Assembly (NCBI GenBank): GCA_017455845.1
Contig: JAFSYY010000103.1
Coordinates: 1 to 61,593 of the forward strand
DNA from: Prevotella sp.
GTDB lineage: Bacteria > Bacteroidota > Bacteroidia > Bacteroidales > Bacteroidaceae
Length of the DNA: 61,593 bases
Direction: 5' to 3'
The notes under the pieces are model-generated. The model was not told where the DNA came from and ran no database searches. It saw only the letters and a program-made list of their open reading frames with translations. Numbering within the stretch: the first letter of the stretch is position 1; every line of letters starts with the position of its first letter. Of this stretch, positions 16,465-23,941 are shown in pieces. The translations under genes and the position numbers were made by a program.

Positions 16465-16602
16465 TTAGAAATGAGTAATTAGTAATGAGTAATTATGATT
16501 ACCTTGTCACGCATACTCCCCGCAACGGACACTCTGCAAAACAGACGGACTGTCATGCAGGGTAGTCATAATTATTAATTACTAATTACTAATTAATCAT
16601 TA
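16457..16602. mobile_element. Palindromic repeat-armed element between rnfE and rnfA
   Basis: The left arm has three 14-bp units (ATGAGTAATTAGAA and variants, 16457-16498). The right arm has ACTAATT units near 16581-16594. Segments 16479-16504 and 16561-16586 are reverse complements with 23 of 26 matches and enclose a GC-richer core of about 56 bp. The rnfE stop codon (16462-16464) lies in the left arm. No gene is encoded. Confidence 0.6.
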
Positions 16603-16608
16603 AAAGAT

Positions 16609-17211
16609 ATGGAATACCTGTTAATATTCATCAGCGCCATCTTCGTCAACAACATCGTGCTGGCGCAGTTCCTGGGCATCTGCCCCTTCCTGGGCGTATC
16701 AAAGAAGATCGACACCTCGCTGGGCATGTCGGCAGCCGTGGCCTTCGTCATGGTGCTGGCAACACTGGTAACATGGCTGGTGCAGACATACGTGCTCGTG
16801 CCCGCAGGCCTGGAATACCTGCAAACCATCGCCTTCATCCTGGTCATTGCCTCACTAGTTCAGATGGTGGAGATCATCCTGAAGAAGGTCTCCCCTGCCC
16901 TCTATCAGGCACTGGGCATCTTCCTGCCGCTCATCACCACCAACTGTGCCGTGCTCGGCGTGGCCATCCTCGTCATCCAGAAAGAGATGGACCTGGGCCA
17001 GAGCATCATGTATGCCCTCTCCACGGCTATTGGCTTCGGTCTTGCACTCACCGTCTTTGCCGGCATGCGCGAGCAACTGGAACTGACCAACGTGCCCAAG
17101 GGCATGCGCGGCATGGCCATCGTGCTGGTATCCGCCGGCCTGCTCAGCCTGGCCTTCATGGGTTTCTCGGGTGTTGACAACGGCCTGCGCACCCTGTTCG
17201 GGCTGAACTAA
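16609..17211 (+). CDS. rnfA: Electron transport complex subunit RnfA
   Basis: A 200-residue six-helix membrane subunit that pairs with RnfE, inverted in topology. Signatures seen: NNIVLAQFLGICPFLGVSKK near residue 14 and PLITTNCAVLGVAILVIQKE near 105. It is the last gene of the rnf operon; a convergent region with a palindromic array follows. Confidence 0.95.
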   Translation: MEYLLIFISAIFVNNIVLAQFLGICPFLGVSKKIDTSLGMSAAVAFVMVLATLVTWLVQTYVLVPAGLEYLQTIAFILVIASLVQMVEIILKKVSPALYQALGIFLPLITTNCAVLGVAILVIQKEMDLGQSIMYALSTAIGFGLALTVFAGMREQLELTNVPKGMRGMAIVLVSAGLLSLAFMGFSGVDNGLRTLFGLN

Positions 17212-17620
17212 CATTCAACGGTTACTGGAATACAAGTCAATGGAGGCTGTTTGCCAGGTCAAAACATACTCCTTGCAAACTCAAAACATGCTCCTTTGAA
17301 AGTTGTTGACCTAGGTCAATCGTTCTGTTGACCTAGGTCGATCGATCTGTTGACCTAGGTCGATCGATCTGTTGACCTAGGTCGATCGATCTGTTGACCT
17401 AGGTCACCAGGTCGCGTGACAGCCGTCAACAGCATTTGTAAAAGTAAGCAGCCTCCGCACTCTCATGCGGTAGCCGCTCCCCTCCCCCTCATTTAAGGAA
17501 GAGTTTTGTTTTTATTTGTTTTTTGGTGTTTATTTGTTTTTTGAAAGACGCGTAGCGTTCCAAGTATAAGGTATGAATAATGCAGGCCAAATACGTGGAG
17601 TTCGTGGAATACGCGACTGA
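17212..17620. other. Gene-free stretch between convergent rnfA and mfd
   Basis: No credible gene is present in these 409 bp. It contains a five-copy 22-bp palindromic array (17306-17415), flanked by copies of AGGTC-like text and followed by T-rich direct repeats (TTTATTTGTTTTTTG) near 17510-17545. Both neighbours end here, so a promoter function is unlikely. Confidence 0.7.
17306..17415. repeat. 22-bp palindromic tandem array, five copies
   Basis: TTGACCTAGGTC starts at 17306, 17328, 17350, 17372 and 17394, an exact 22-bp period. Each unit centres on the palindrome GACCTAGGTC. The spacer in three units is the second palindrome GATCGATC. The spacing is close to two helical turns, so dimeric proteins would bind one DNA face. 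Confidence 0.92.
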
Positions 17621-20600
17621 CTATATTTGCGACATCACTTGCACGGCATCGCCCACGGTGGGCACCTCGGCAATCACCATGGAGCGCTTGCCGTTCTGCT
17701 CCCGGAGGTTGCAGCGACGCACGTTGGTAGTGGCGTAGGTGAGGATGCGGTCGAAGGTGTCGCTCTGGTAGAAGGGACTGTTAGCATTGCTGACAAAGTA
17801 GAGGAACATGCGCCCCTGCTTGAGCATGATCTTTTCGCAACCCAACTGCTTGCCCAAACGGCGCAGGGGCACCACATGCAGCAGTTCCTCGGCCTGCGGG
17901 GGCAGCGGCCCGAAGCGGTCGATAAGCCGCTGGCGATAGGCCTCCAGTTCCTGGTCGTTGCGGGTGTTGTCGAGTTCACGATAGAGCAGCATACGCTCGG
18001 AGTCGCTGGGCACATACTGGTCGGGGAAGTACATTTCAAGATCGGACTCGAGGGTGCAGTCACTTACAAATGGGGAATGAGAAATGAGAAATGAGGAATG
18101 AGGATGTTTAAATGAAGAAATGCCCTCATCAGAATCATTTCTCTTTTCATTTCTCATTTTTTCATTTACATTTCTCATTTCTAATTCCTCATTGCTAATT
18201 TCACTATGGAGTTCCGCCATCGCCTCGTTGAGAATCTTCTGGTAAGTCTCGTAGCCGAGGTCGGAGATGAAGCCGGACTGCTCGGCTCCGAGCAGGTTGC
18301 CGGCACCACGGATGTCGAGGTCCTGCATGGCGATGTTGATGCCGCTGCCCAAGTCGGCGAAGTTTTCGAGGGCCTCCAGACGGCGGCGGCTGGGAGCGGG
18401 CAGTGCCGACAGCGGCGGCGCCAGCAGATAGCAGAAGGCCTTGCGGTTGCCGCGGCCCACACGTCCACGCATCTGGTGCAGGTCGGAGAGTCCGAAATAC
18501 TGCGCGCTATTAATAATAATGGTGTTGGCGTTGGGAATGTCGATGCCGTTTTCAACAATGGTGGTAGAAAGCAACACGTCGTAGTCGTAGTTGGAGAAGT
18601 CGAGCACGATTTTCTCCAATTCGTCGGGCTTCATCTGTCCGTGGCCGATGGCGATGCGACAGTCGGGGATGTACTTCTTGATCATCTCGGCAATGTGGGG
18701 CAGTTCGCTGACACGGTTGTTGACGAAGAACACCTGTCCGTTGCGGCTCATCTCGAAGTTGATAGCCTCGGTGATAATCTCTGCCGAGAAGGTATGTATC
18801 TCTGTCTGAATGGGATAGCGGTTGGGTGGGGGTGTCTGGATGACGCTCAGGTCGCGAGCCCCCACGAGCGAGAACTGCAGGGTGCGGGGAATAGGTGTGG
18901 CACTCATGGTGAGTGTATCGACATTGGTCTTCATCTGGCGCAGTTTCTCCTTGGTGGAGACGCCAAACTTCTGTTCCTCGTCGATAATCAGCAAGCCCAA
19001 GTCCTTGAACTTCACATTCTTGCCTATGAGTTTATGCGTACCAACCAGGATGTCTATCTTACCATCCTCAAGGTCTTTCAAGAGAGCCGTGGTCTGCTTT
19101 GTGGTTCGGGCACGGGTCAGGTAATCCACACGCACGGGCATGTCTTTCAAACGTGATGAGAAGGTGCGATAGTGCTGATAGGCCAGCACCGTAGTGGGTA
19201 CCATGACTGCCACCTGCTTGCCATCGACGGCAGCCTTGAAGGCAGCGCGCACTGCCACCTCCGTCTTGCCGAAGCCCACATCGCCACAGACCAGACGGTC
19301 CATGGGCTTCTGCATCTCCATGTCGGCCTTCACATCCTGTGTCGCCTTGAGTTGGTCGGGGGTGTCCTCATAGAGGAACGAGGCCTCGAGTTCATGCTGC
19401 AGGTAGGTGTCGTGACTGAATGCGAAACCACGCTGATGGCGACGGGCGGCATAGAGACGGATAAGGTCGCGGGCAATGTCCTTGATGTGCTTCTTGGTGC
19501 GCTCTTTCAACCGCTCCCACTGTCCCGTGCCCAGCGTGGACATTCGCGGCTGCTGGCCGTCGTCCTGCGACTTGTATTTCGACACCTTGTATAAAGAATG
19601 GATGCTCACGTAGATGGCATCGCCCCGCTGGTAGATAATCTTTATCATCTCCTGAAAGCCGCCATCCTGCAGGGGCATACGTACCAGCCCGCCAAACTTG
19701 CCGATGCCATGATCCACATGCACCACGTAGTCGCCCACCTCAAACTGCTGAATCTCCTTCAGCGTCAGCGCGACCTTGCCGCTGCGGGCCTTGTCGCTCT
19801 TCAGATTGTATTTATGGAAACGGTCGAAGATCTGATGGTCGGTGAAGAGGCACACCTTCAGGTCGTTGTCCACAAAACCCTCGTGCAGGGTCTTGTCAAC
19901 ACCTTCGAACGTCAGGCTCGACTTTTCTGCTAAGATGTCCTTCAGGCGTTCTATCTGCTTGGCGCTGTCTGCCAGGATATAGAGTTTGTAGCCCTTGAGG
20001 ATATAGTCTTCGAAGGCCTGTGTGAGCAGGTCGAAGTTCTTGTGGAACAGGGGCTGAATGTTGATGTTGAACTTTATGGAAGCATCTGTCCTCTCACCTC
20101 TCACCTCTCCACTCTCACCTCTCCACTCTCCCCTCTCACCTCTCAGCACAATCTTCCTGAAAGGCTCTGCGTCGGCTGCAAACTGCGTGCCCGTGATGAT
20201 CTGACTGTCGCGCTGCATCTCCTTCTCTATCTGGCGTTGCTCCATCTCGGTGGCCTCGGCCAGACGCTCCTGCATGGCCTGCTGCGAAAAGCCCTCCTGG
20301 AAGGTATGCTCTATCGATTCACGCAGAAACAGAAGGTCCTTCATCACCAGCAGCGTGTGGGCGGGCAGGAACTTGAGGATCGACTCTTTCTCTTCTATGG
20401 CAGTCAGTTCGGGCACGATGTCTACATGCTCGCACCGTTCTTTAGACAACTGGTTTTCTACCTCGAAAGTACGCAGCGAGTCTATCTCGTCGCCGAAGAA
20501 GTCGATACGGAAGGGATATTCATGACTGAAGGAAAAGATGTCGAGGATAGAGCCACGCAGGGCAAACTGACCGGGCTCGTACACATAATCGACCTCGCGG

Positions 20601-21112
20601 AACCCGAACTCACGAAGCGTCTTGCAGACAGCGTCCACGCTGACGGTCTGTCCTTTCTCCAGCAAGAGATGACGGGCATCCAACTGCTTGCGCGTCACCA
20701 CCTTCTCGGCCACTGCCTCCGGGAAGGTCACTATGTAACAGCACTTCTCTCCGCCCGCTTCTGTCCTGTCACTTAGACGCGTGAGGACCTCCGTGCGCAG
20801 GATCTCGCTGGCCGGGTCTTTCTGGCCGTACTTGATGGCTCGCTTATAACTTGACGGAAAGAAGAACACCGTTTTATCGCCCATCACCTGACAGAGGTCG
20901 TGGTAGAAATAGCCCGCCTCCTCGGCATCCTGCATGATGATAAAAAAAACGCCGCTTGTCTTCAGCGACAGGGCGCTGAAGACAAACGGCGCAGAAGAGG
21001 CCAGAAGGCCTTGGGCCGAGATGGTTTTCAACGTCGGCTGGCCAATGGCCTTTGCCAATGCCGCTACCTGGGGCAGTTTGGCATATAGTTTCTGTAGTTC
21101 CTGAATATTCAT
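17621..21112 (-). CDS. mfd: Transcription-repair coupling factor
   Basis: A 1163-residue ATP-dependent translocase that removes stalled RNA polymerase and recruits UvrA. The UvrB-like N-terminal module is followed by the polymerase-binding domain (QFEVGDYVVHVDHGIGKFGGL near 445). The RecG-like motor has Walker A GDVGFGKTEV near 609 and the DEEQ box (LLIIDEEQKFGV). Two oddities: residues about 323-339 are heptamer-encoded (GERGEWRGESGEVRGER), and about 971-1013 are a palindromic repeat insertion before the C-terminal domain. Both fall in variable linkers, so function is probably kept. It overlaps the next gene by 4 bp. Confidence 0.96.
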   Translation of the reverse strand: MNIQELQKLYAKLPQVAALAKAIGQPTLKTISAQGLLASSAPFVFSALSLKTSGVFFIIMQDAEEAGYFYHDLCQVMGDKTVFFFPSSYKRAIKYGQKDPASEILRTEVLTRLSDRTEAGGEKCCYIVTFPEAVAEKVVTRKQLDARHLLLEKGQTVSVDAVCKTLREFGFREVDYVYEPGQFALRGSILDIFSFSHEYPFRIDFFGDEIDSLRTFEVENQLSKERCEHVDIVPELTAIEEKESILKFLPAHTLLVMKDLLFLRESIEHTFQEGFSQQAMQERLAEATEMEQRQIEKEMQRDSQIITGTQFAADAEPFRKIVLRGERGEWRGESGEVRGERTDASIKFNINIQPLFHKNFDLLTQAFEDYILKGYKLYILADSAKQIERLKDILAEKSSLTFEGVDKTLHEGFVDNDLKVCLFTDHQIFDRFHKYNLKSDKARSGKVALTLKEIQQFEVGDYVVHVDHGIGKFGGLVRMPLQDGGFQEMIKIIYQRGDAIYVSIHSLYKVSKYKSQDDGQQPRMSTLGTGQWERLKERTKKHIKDIARDLIRLYAARRHQRGFAFSHDTYLQHELEASFLYEDTPDQLKATQDVKADMEMQKPMDRLVCGDVGFGKTEVAVRAAFKAAVDGKQVAVMVPTTVLAYQHYRTFSSRLKDMPVRVDYLTRARTTKQTTALLKDLEDGKIDILVGTHKLIGKNVKFKDLGLLIIDEEQKFGVSTKEKLRQMKTNVDTLTMSATPIPRTLQFSLVGARDLSVIQTPPPNRYPIQTEIHTFSAEIITEAINFEMSRNGQVFFVNNRVSELPHIAEMIKKYIPDCRIAIGHGQMKPDELEKIVLDFSNYDYDVLLSTTIVENGIDIPNANTIIINSAQYFGLSDLHQMRGRVGRGNRKAFCYLLAPPLSALPAPSRRRLEALENFADLGSGINIAMQDLDIRGAGNLLGAEQSGFISDLGYETYQKILNEAMAELHSEISNEELEMRNVNEKMRNEKRNDSDEGISSFKHPHSSFLISHSPFVSDCTLESDLEMYFPDQYVPSDSERMLLYRELDNTRNDQELEAYRQRLIDRFGPLPPQAEELLHVVPLRRLGKQLGCEKIMLKQGRMFLYFVSNANSPFYQSDTFDRILTYATTNVRRCNLREQNGKRSMVIAEVPTVGDAVQVMSQI
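18074..18189. mobile_element. Palindromic repeat-armed element inside mfd, in frame
   Basis: The left arm, GAAATGA-type heptamers at 18074-18104, is mirrored by an inverted arm of CATTTCT/CTCATTT text at about 18139-18189, enclosing a core of about 35 bp. The reading frame stays open and encodes an asparagine, glutamate, serine and histidine-rich stretch in place of a linker before CTLESDLEMYFP. Confidence 0.65.
20095..20143. repeat. Seven heptamers inside mfd, in frame
   Basis: CACCTCT, CACCTCT, CCACTCT, CACCTCT, CCACTCT, CCCCTCT and CACCTCT make 49 bp of pyrimidine-rich repeat, purine-rich on the coding strand. It encodes alternating Gly, Glu, Arg, Ser and Trp residues near Mfd residues 323-339. 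Confidence 0.9.
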
Positions 21113-21966
21113 TGCTTGTTTTTCACCAAGTTGTCCTCGGAATCTTCATAGTGGTCGGTCTTGTGGAAGATGCGGGTGATACCCTTCATCTGAACCTTGA
21201 CATGGTCAACGAAACTGCGCCACATAGACTGGTTGCCGATAGTGCCGTAGCCCGTGATGGCACGGCAGCGACGGTCGCGCACAAACTTGATCCGGCCATA
21301 TTTCTTCAGGTTCAACGCCATAGAGCCGTCCTCGCCACGGATAATATCCACGCGGTAAGGCTCCTGGCGGCCATAGTCGGCATTATAGGCAAAGACAAGT
21401 CCGCGCACCGACAGTTCGGGTCGCTTGAAATGCTGGATCCAGAGGAAGAGGTCGCGGGCCATCTCAAACATCTTGAGCCCCAGGGCCGAATGGTTGGCAT
21501 CGGGAAAATAACTCCACGTGGCCGACACACACGACACGCCGGGCTGCAACAGGTGGTTGAGCATAATCTCATAGTATTGCGGCGGATAGAGCGTATCGCT
21601 GTCGACATCGAAATAGAAACGGCCCCTGGCATGCTGCAAACCGCAGCGGCGGGCGTAGCCGCAGGAATGTTGGTACTCGGTATAATAAGGGATGCCCGAC
21701 TTCTCGTAGATCTCGGCCGTGCGGTCTTTCGAGTCGTTGTCAACGCCGATAATCTCCACCGGATACTTGCATTTGATCTCGCTGATAGCCCATAGGCAGG
21801 CCTGTAGATGGGTCTCCTCGTTATAGCCGATGACCACGATGGAGGCCAGTGGCTCCGGGCTCTGCAGGGCGGCCAGGCGCTGGCGTGTCTCGTCGATAAT
21901 ATGCTGCGGCACCTCACTGAACGGTTTGCCGTATATTGACATGTATTTATCGTACCATTTTGACAT
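21109..21966 (-). CDS. Glycosyltransferase family 2
   Basis: A 285-residue GT-A fold enzyme, cytoplasmic, likely adding sugars to a surface polysaccharide or lipid. ASIVVIGYNEETHLQACLWAI opens the fold near residue 42, and VDNDSKDRT and FDVDSDTLYPPQYYE (DxD-type metal site) follow. I chose MSKWYDKYMSIYG at 21966; longer starts add residues encoded by promoter-like DNA. The -7 box TAATTTTG at 21984-21991 lies just upstream. It overlaps mfd by 4 bp. Confidence 0.85.
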   Translation of the reverse strand: MSKWYDKYMSIYGKPFSEVPQHIIDETRQRLAALQSPEPLASIVVIGYNEETHLQACLWAISEIKCKYPVEIIGVDNDSKDRTAEIYEKSGIPYYTEYQHSCGYARRCGLQHARGRFYFDVDSDTLYPPQYYEIMLNHLLQPGVSCVSATWSYFPDANHSALGLKMFEMARDLFLWIQHFKRPELSVRGLVFAYNADYGRQEPYRVDIIRGEDGSMALNLKKYGRIKFVRDRRCRAITGYGTIGNQSMWRSFVDHVKVQMKGITRIFHKTDHYEDSEDNLVKNKQ

Positions 21967-21983
21967 ATTATTCAAGTTTCCTG

Positions 21984-21991
21984 CAAAATTA
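21984..21991 (-). promoter_or_regulatory. Promoter -7 box for the family 2 glycosyltransferase and mfd
   Basis: TAATTTTG on the minus strand, 17 bp upstream of the ATG at 21966, fits TAnnTTTG with a very short leader. Confidence 0.5.
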
Positions 21992-22001
21992 GCAAAAATA
22001 T

Positions 22002-22032
22002 TTTGAAATATCAACTTTTCTGCGTATTTTTG
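22002..22032 (+). promoter_or_regulatory. Promoter of sugar transferase gene, likely leaderless
   Basis: TTTG at 22002-22005 and TATTTTTG at 22025-22032 are 19 bp apart. The ATG at 22037 is only 5 bp after the -7 box, so the mRNA probably starts at or within a few bases of the start codon. Confidence 0.65.
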
Positions 22033-22036
22033 CATC

Positions 22037-22798
22037 ATGATTCCAAAAAAGTTACATCTGTGCTGGCTCAGCGGCGATGCCTATCCTGCAAAAATAGCGC
22101 GTTGCATTGACTCGTGGAAGAAGGTGCTGCCCGACTACGAGATAGTGCTGTGGGACACCAAACGCTTCGACCTGAGCCAGTCGCCATGGGTGCGCGAGGC
22201 CTTCGAAAACAAGAAATACGCCTTCGCGGCCGACTTTATCCGCTTCTACGCCCTCTACCACGAGGGCGGCATCTATCTGGACAGCGACGTGGAGGTGCTG
22301 AAACGCTTCGACGACCTGCTGGACCTGCCCTATTTCATGGGAGTCGAGAAGGCTGGCACGCCCGAGGCCGCCATCATCGGTGCCGAGAAGGGCTGCGACT
22401 GGATTAAGCAGTGCCTGGACTACTACGACGGCCGACATTTCGCAAAGGCCGACGGCTCGCTGGATATACGTAAGTTGCCAGAGATCATGGACGAGCAGAT
22501 ACGCCAACTGAAGCCGCTGCGTGTTCTCTCTTTAGATGAGAGCCGGCAGATTCGGAAACTGGACTTCCAGAAAGAGGTCCTCGTGATGAACGATGCATTC
22601 TTCTCGCCAAAGGTCTTTGACTCGCGTGAGGTGGAACTGACACCCTATACCTACGCCATCCACCACTACCAGAACTCCTGGTTCTCGCCCAAGGCCAAGG
22701 CTTATTATCGCACGCGCACATGCCTCATCCGGCTCTTCGGCTATCAATTCATCAGCAAGGCAGAACGAATCATCATGCCATGGAGGTTTAAGAGTTGA
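22037..22798 (+). CDS. Glycosyltransferase, sugar-binding DXD family (GT32-like)
   Basis: A 253-residue enzyme beginning IPKKLHLCWLSGDAYPAKIARCIDSW. The motif FAADFIRFYALYHEGGIYLDSDVEVLKRFDDL near 67-98 is typical of capsule and lipopolysaccharide transferases with a DxD metal site. The donor and acceptor are unknown. The last codons (AAG AGT TGA) lie in a heptamer array that also contains the next start codon. Confidence 0.88.
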   Translation: MIPKKLHLCWLSGDAYPAKIARCIDSWKKVLPDYEIVLWDTKRFDLSQSPWVREAFENKKYAFAADFIRFYALYHEGGIYLDSDVEVLKRFDDLLDLPYFMGVEKAGTPEAAIIGAEKGCDWIKQCLDYYDGRHFAKADGSLDIRKLPEIMDEQIRQLKPLRVLSLDESRQIRKLDFQKEVLVMNDAFFSPKVFDSREVELTPYTYAIHHYQNSWFSPKAKAYYRTRTCLIRLFGYQFISKAERIIMPWRFKS

Positions 22799-22827
22799 GA
22801 GTTGAGAGTTGAGAGACTTTAGTTGAG
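22791..22827. repeat. Heptamer array spanning a stop codon and a TTG start
   Basis: AGAGTTG three times, AGAGACT, then TTAGTTG. The upstream stop TGA (22796-22798) and the downstream start TTG (22823-22825) both lie inside. The 17-bp text GAGAGACTTTAGTTGAG (22811-22827) recurs exactly at 30743-30759 before aroC. Confidence 0.88.
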
Positions 22828-23941
22828 TTTGAGAGAATTGAAACAATTGAGTATCATAGTACCTGTATATCAGGTAGAGCAGTATATCAGGGCTTGTGTG
22901 GAGAGTATTTTCATGCAAGCACTGAGCGATGATGAGTTTGAGGTGATACTGGTAAACGACGGCACACGTGACAACAGTTTCAGTCGTATAGCCGACATCA
23001 TTAAGCAGCACTCAAACATCATCGTCATGGAGCAAGAGAACCAAGGACTCTCTGCCGCCCGCAACACAGGACTGACAAAGGCTACCGGACAATATGTCCT
23101 GTTTCTCGACTCCGACGACGTGCTAGTGCCAGACAGCATTAAGCCCTTGGTCAGCCAGGCCATGGAAAAAGATGCAGACCTCCTGATTGCCGGCTTTGAA
23201 AAGGTTTCCGACAAGGAACTGCAGGCAGAAAGTCCGTGCCGACGGGTTTTCCCCGTCGGGTCCGTCGCCCCCGATAGTCCGTGCCGACGGGTTTTCCCCG
23301 TCGGGTCCGTCGCCACCGATAGTCCGTGCCGACGGGTTTTCCCCGTCGGGTCCGTCGCCCCCGTCGCCCCCTTCACCGAGAAAACCGGCCACGAAGCCTT
23401 CCTCCACGACCTCGTCTCCCGCGAGTGCTACGTCTGGCGTACGTTTTACAAGAAAGCCTTCCTCGATGCCAACAACCTGCGCTTCATTCCCGGCATCTAT
23501 TTCGAAGACGTGCCGTTTACCACCGAGTGTTACCTCAAGGCCGGCAGATGCCTCAAGACCGACAGCGTGTTCTACCTCTACCGGCAGCGCGAACAGTCTA
23601 TCTGTTCTTCCCTCGACGCCCGGAAGATCTACGACCTTAACACGGTGATGGCCTGCCTCTGGGACATGCGCGAGCACCTGCACCTTAGCAATGAGTTGGA
23701 TGCAAAGTATATGGATGTCATCTTTACCACCTTCTCTATCACACAGTGGTATATCATCCAGTACGACAACCTTTTTCATGAAAGACGGCAACTCATAGCC
23801 GACCTCAAGAAAAAGGTGCCCAACCTGCAATTCACCCACACCAGGAAACAGAGGGTCGTCTCTCTTCTGTTCCGTCTGATGCCCTGCAACTATATTTGGT
23901 TACGACGGACTGCCAACAGATTTATTACCCTCTTCAAGTAA
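22823..23941 (+). CDS. Glycosyltransferase family 2 with in-frame hairpin repeats
   Basis: A 372-residue GT-A enzyme: LSIIVPVYQVEQYIRACVESI near the N terminus, ILVNDGTRDNSF, and the metal site LFLDSDDVLVP near 94. The start is TTG; an in-frame TAG lies directly before it and no ATG precedes the fold, so the 5' end appears reshaped by the repeat. Residues about 136-181 are three copies of SPCRRVFPVGSVAPD encoded by GTCCGTGC repeats, placed between the catalytic half and the acceptor half (EAFLHDLVSRECYVW). The 3' end overlaps the convergent next gene by 42 bp. Confidence 0.85.
   Translation: MSLRELKQLSIIVPVYQVEQYIRACVESIFMQALSDDEFEVILVNDGTRDNSFSRIADIIKQHSNIIVMEQENQGLSAARNTGLTKATGQYVLFLDSDDVLVPDSIKPLVSQAMEKDADLLIAGFEKVSDKELQAESPCRRVFPVGSVAPDSPCRRVFPVGSVATDSPCRRVFPVGSVAPVAPFTEKTGHEAFLHDLVSRECYVWRTFYKKAFLDANNLRFIPGIYFEDVPFTTECYLKAGRCLKTDSVFYLYRQREQSICSSLDARKIYDLNTVMACLWDMREHLHLSNELDAKYMDVIFTTFSITQWYIIQYDNLFHERRQLIADLKKKVPNLQFTHTRKQRVVSLLFRLMPCNYIWLRRTANRFITLFK
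23232..23366. repeat. GTCCGTGC hairpin array in a glycosyltransferase, three copies
   Basis: GTCCGTGCC begins at 23232, 23277 and 23322, a 45-bp period (15 codons). Each unit carries the hairpin CCGACGGG with CCCGTCGG around a TTTTC loop. It is translated in frame three times. Confidence 0.92.

Noticed and set aside
17306-17415. CRISPR or replication-origin iterons
   Set aside because: There are no spacers of phage-like variety and no dnaA, repA or partition gene nearby; origin function cannot be supported.
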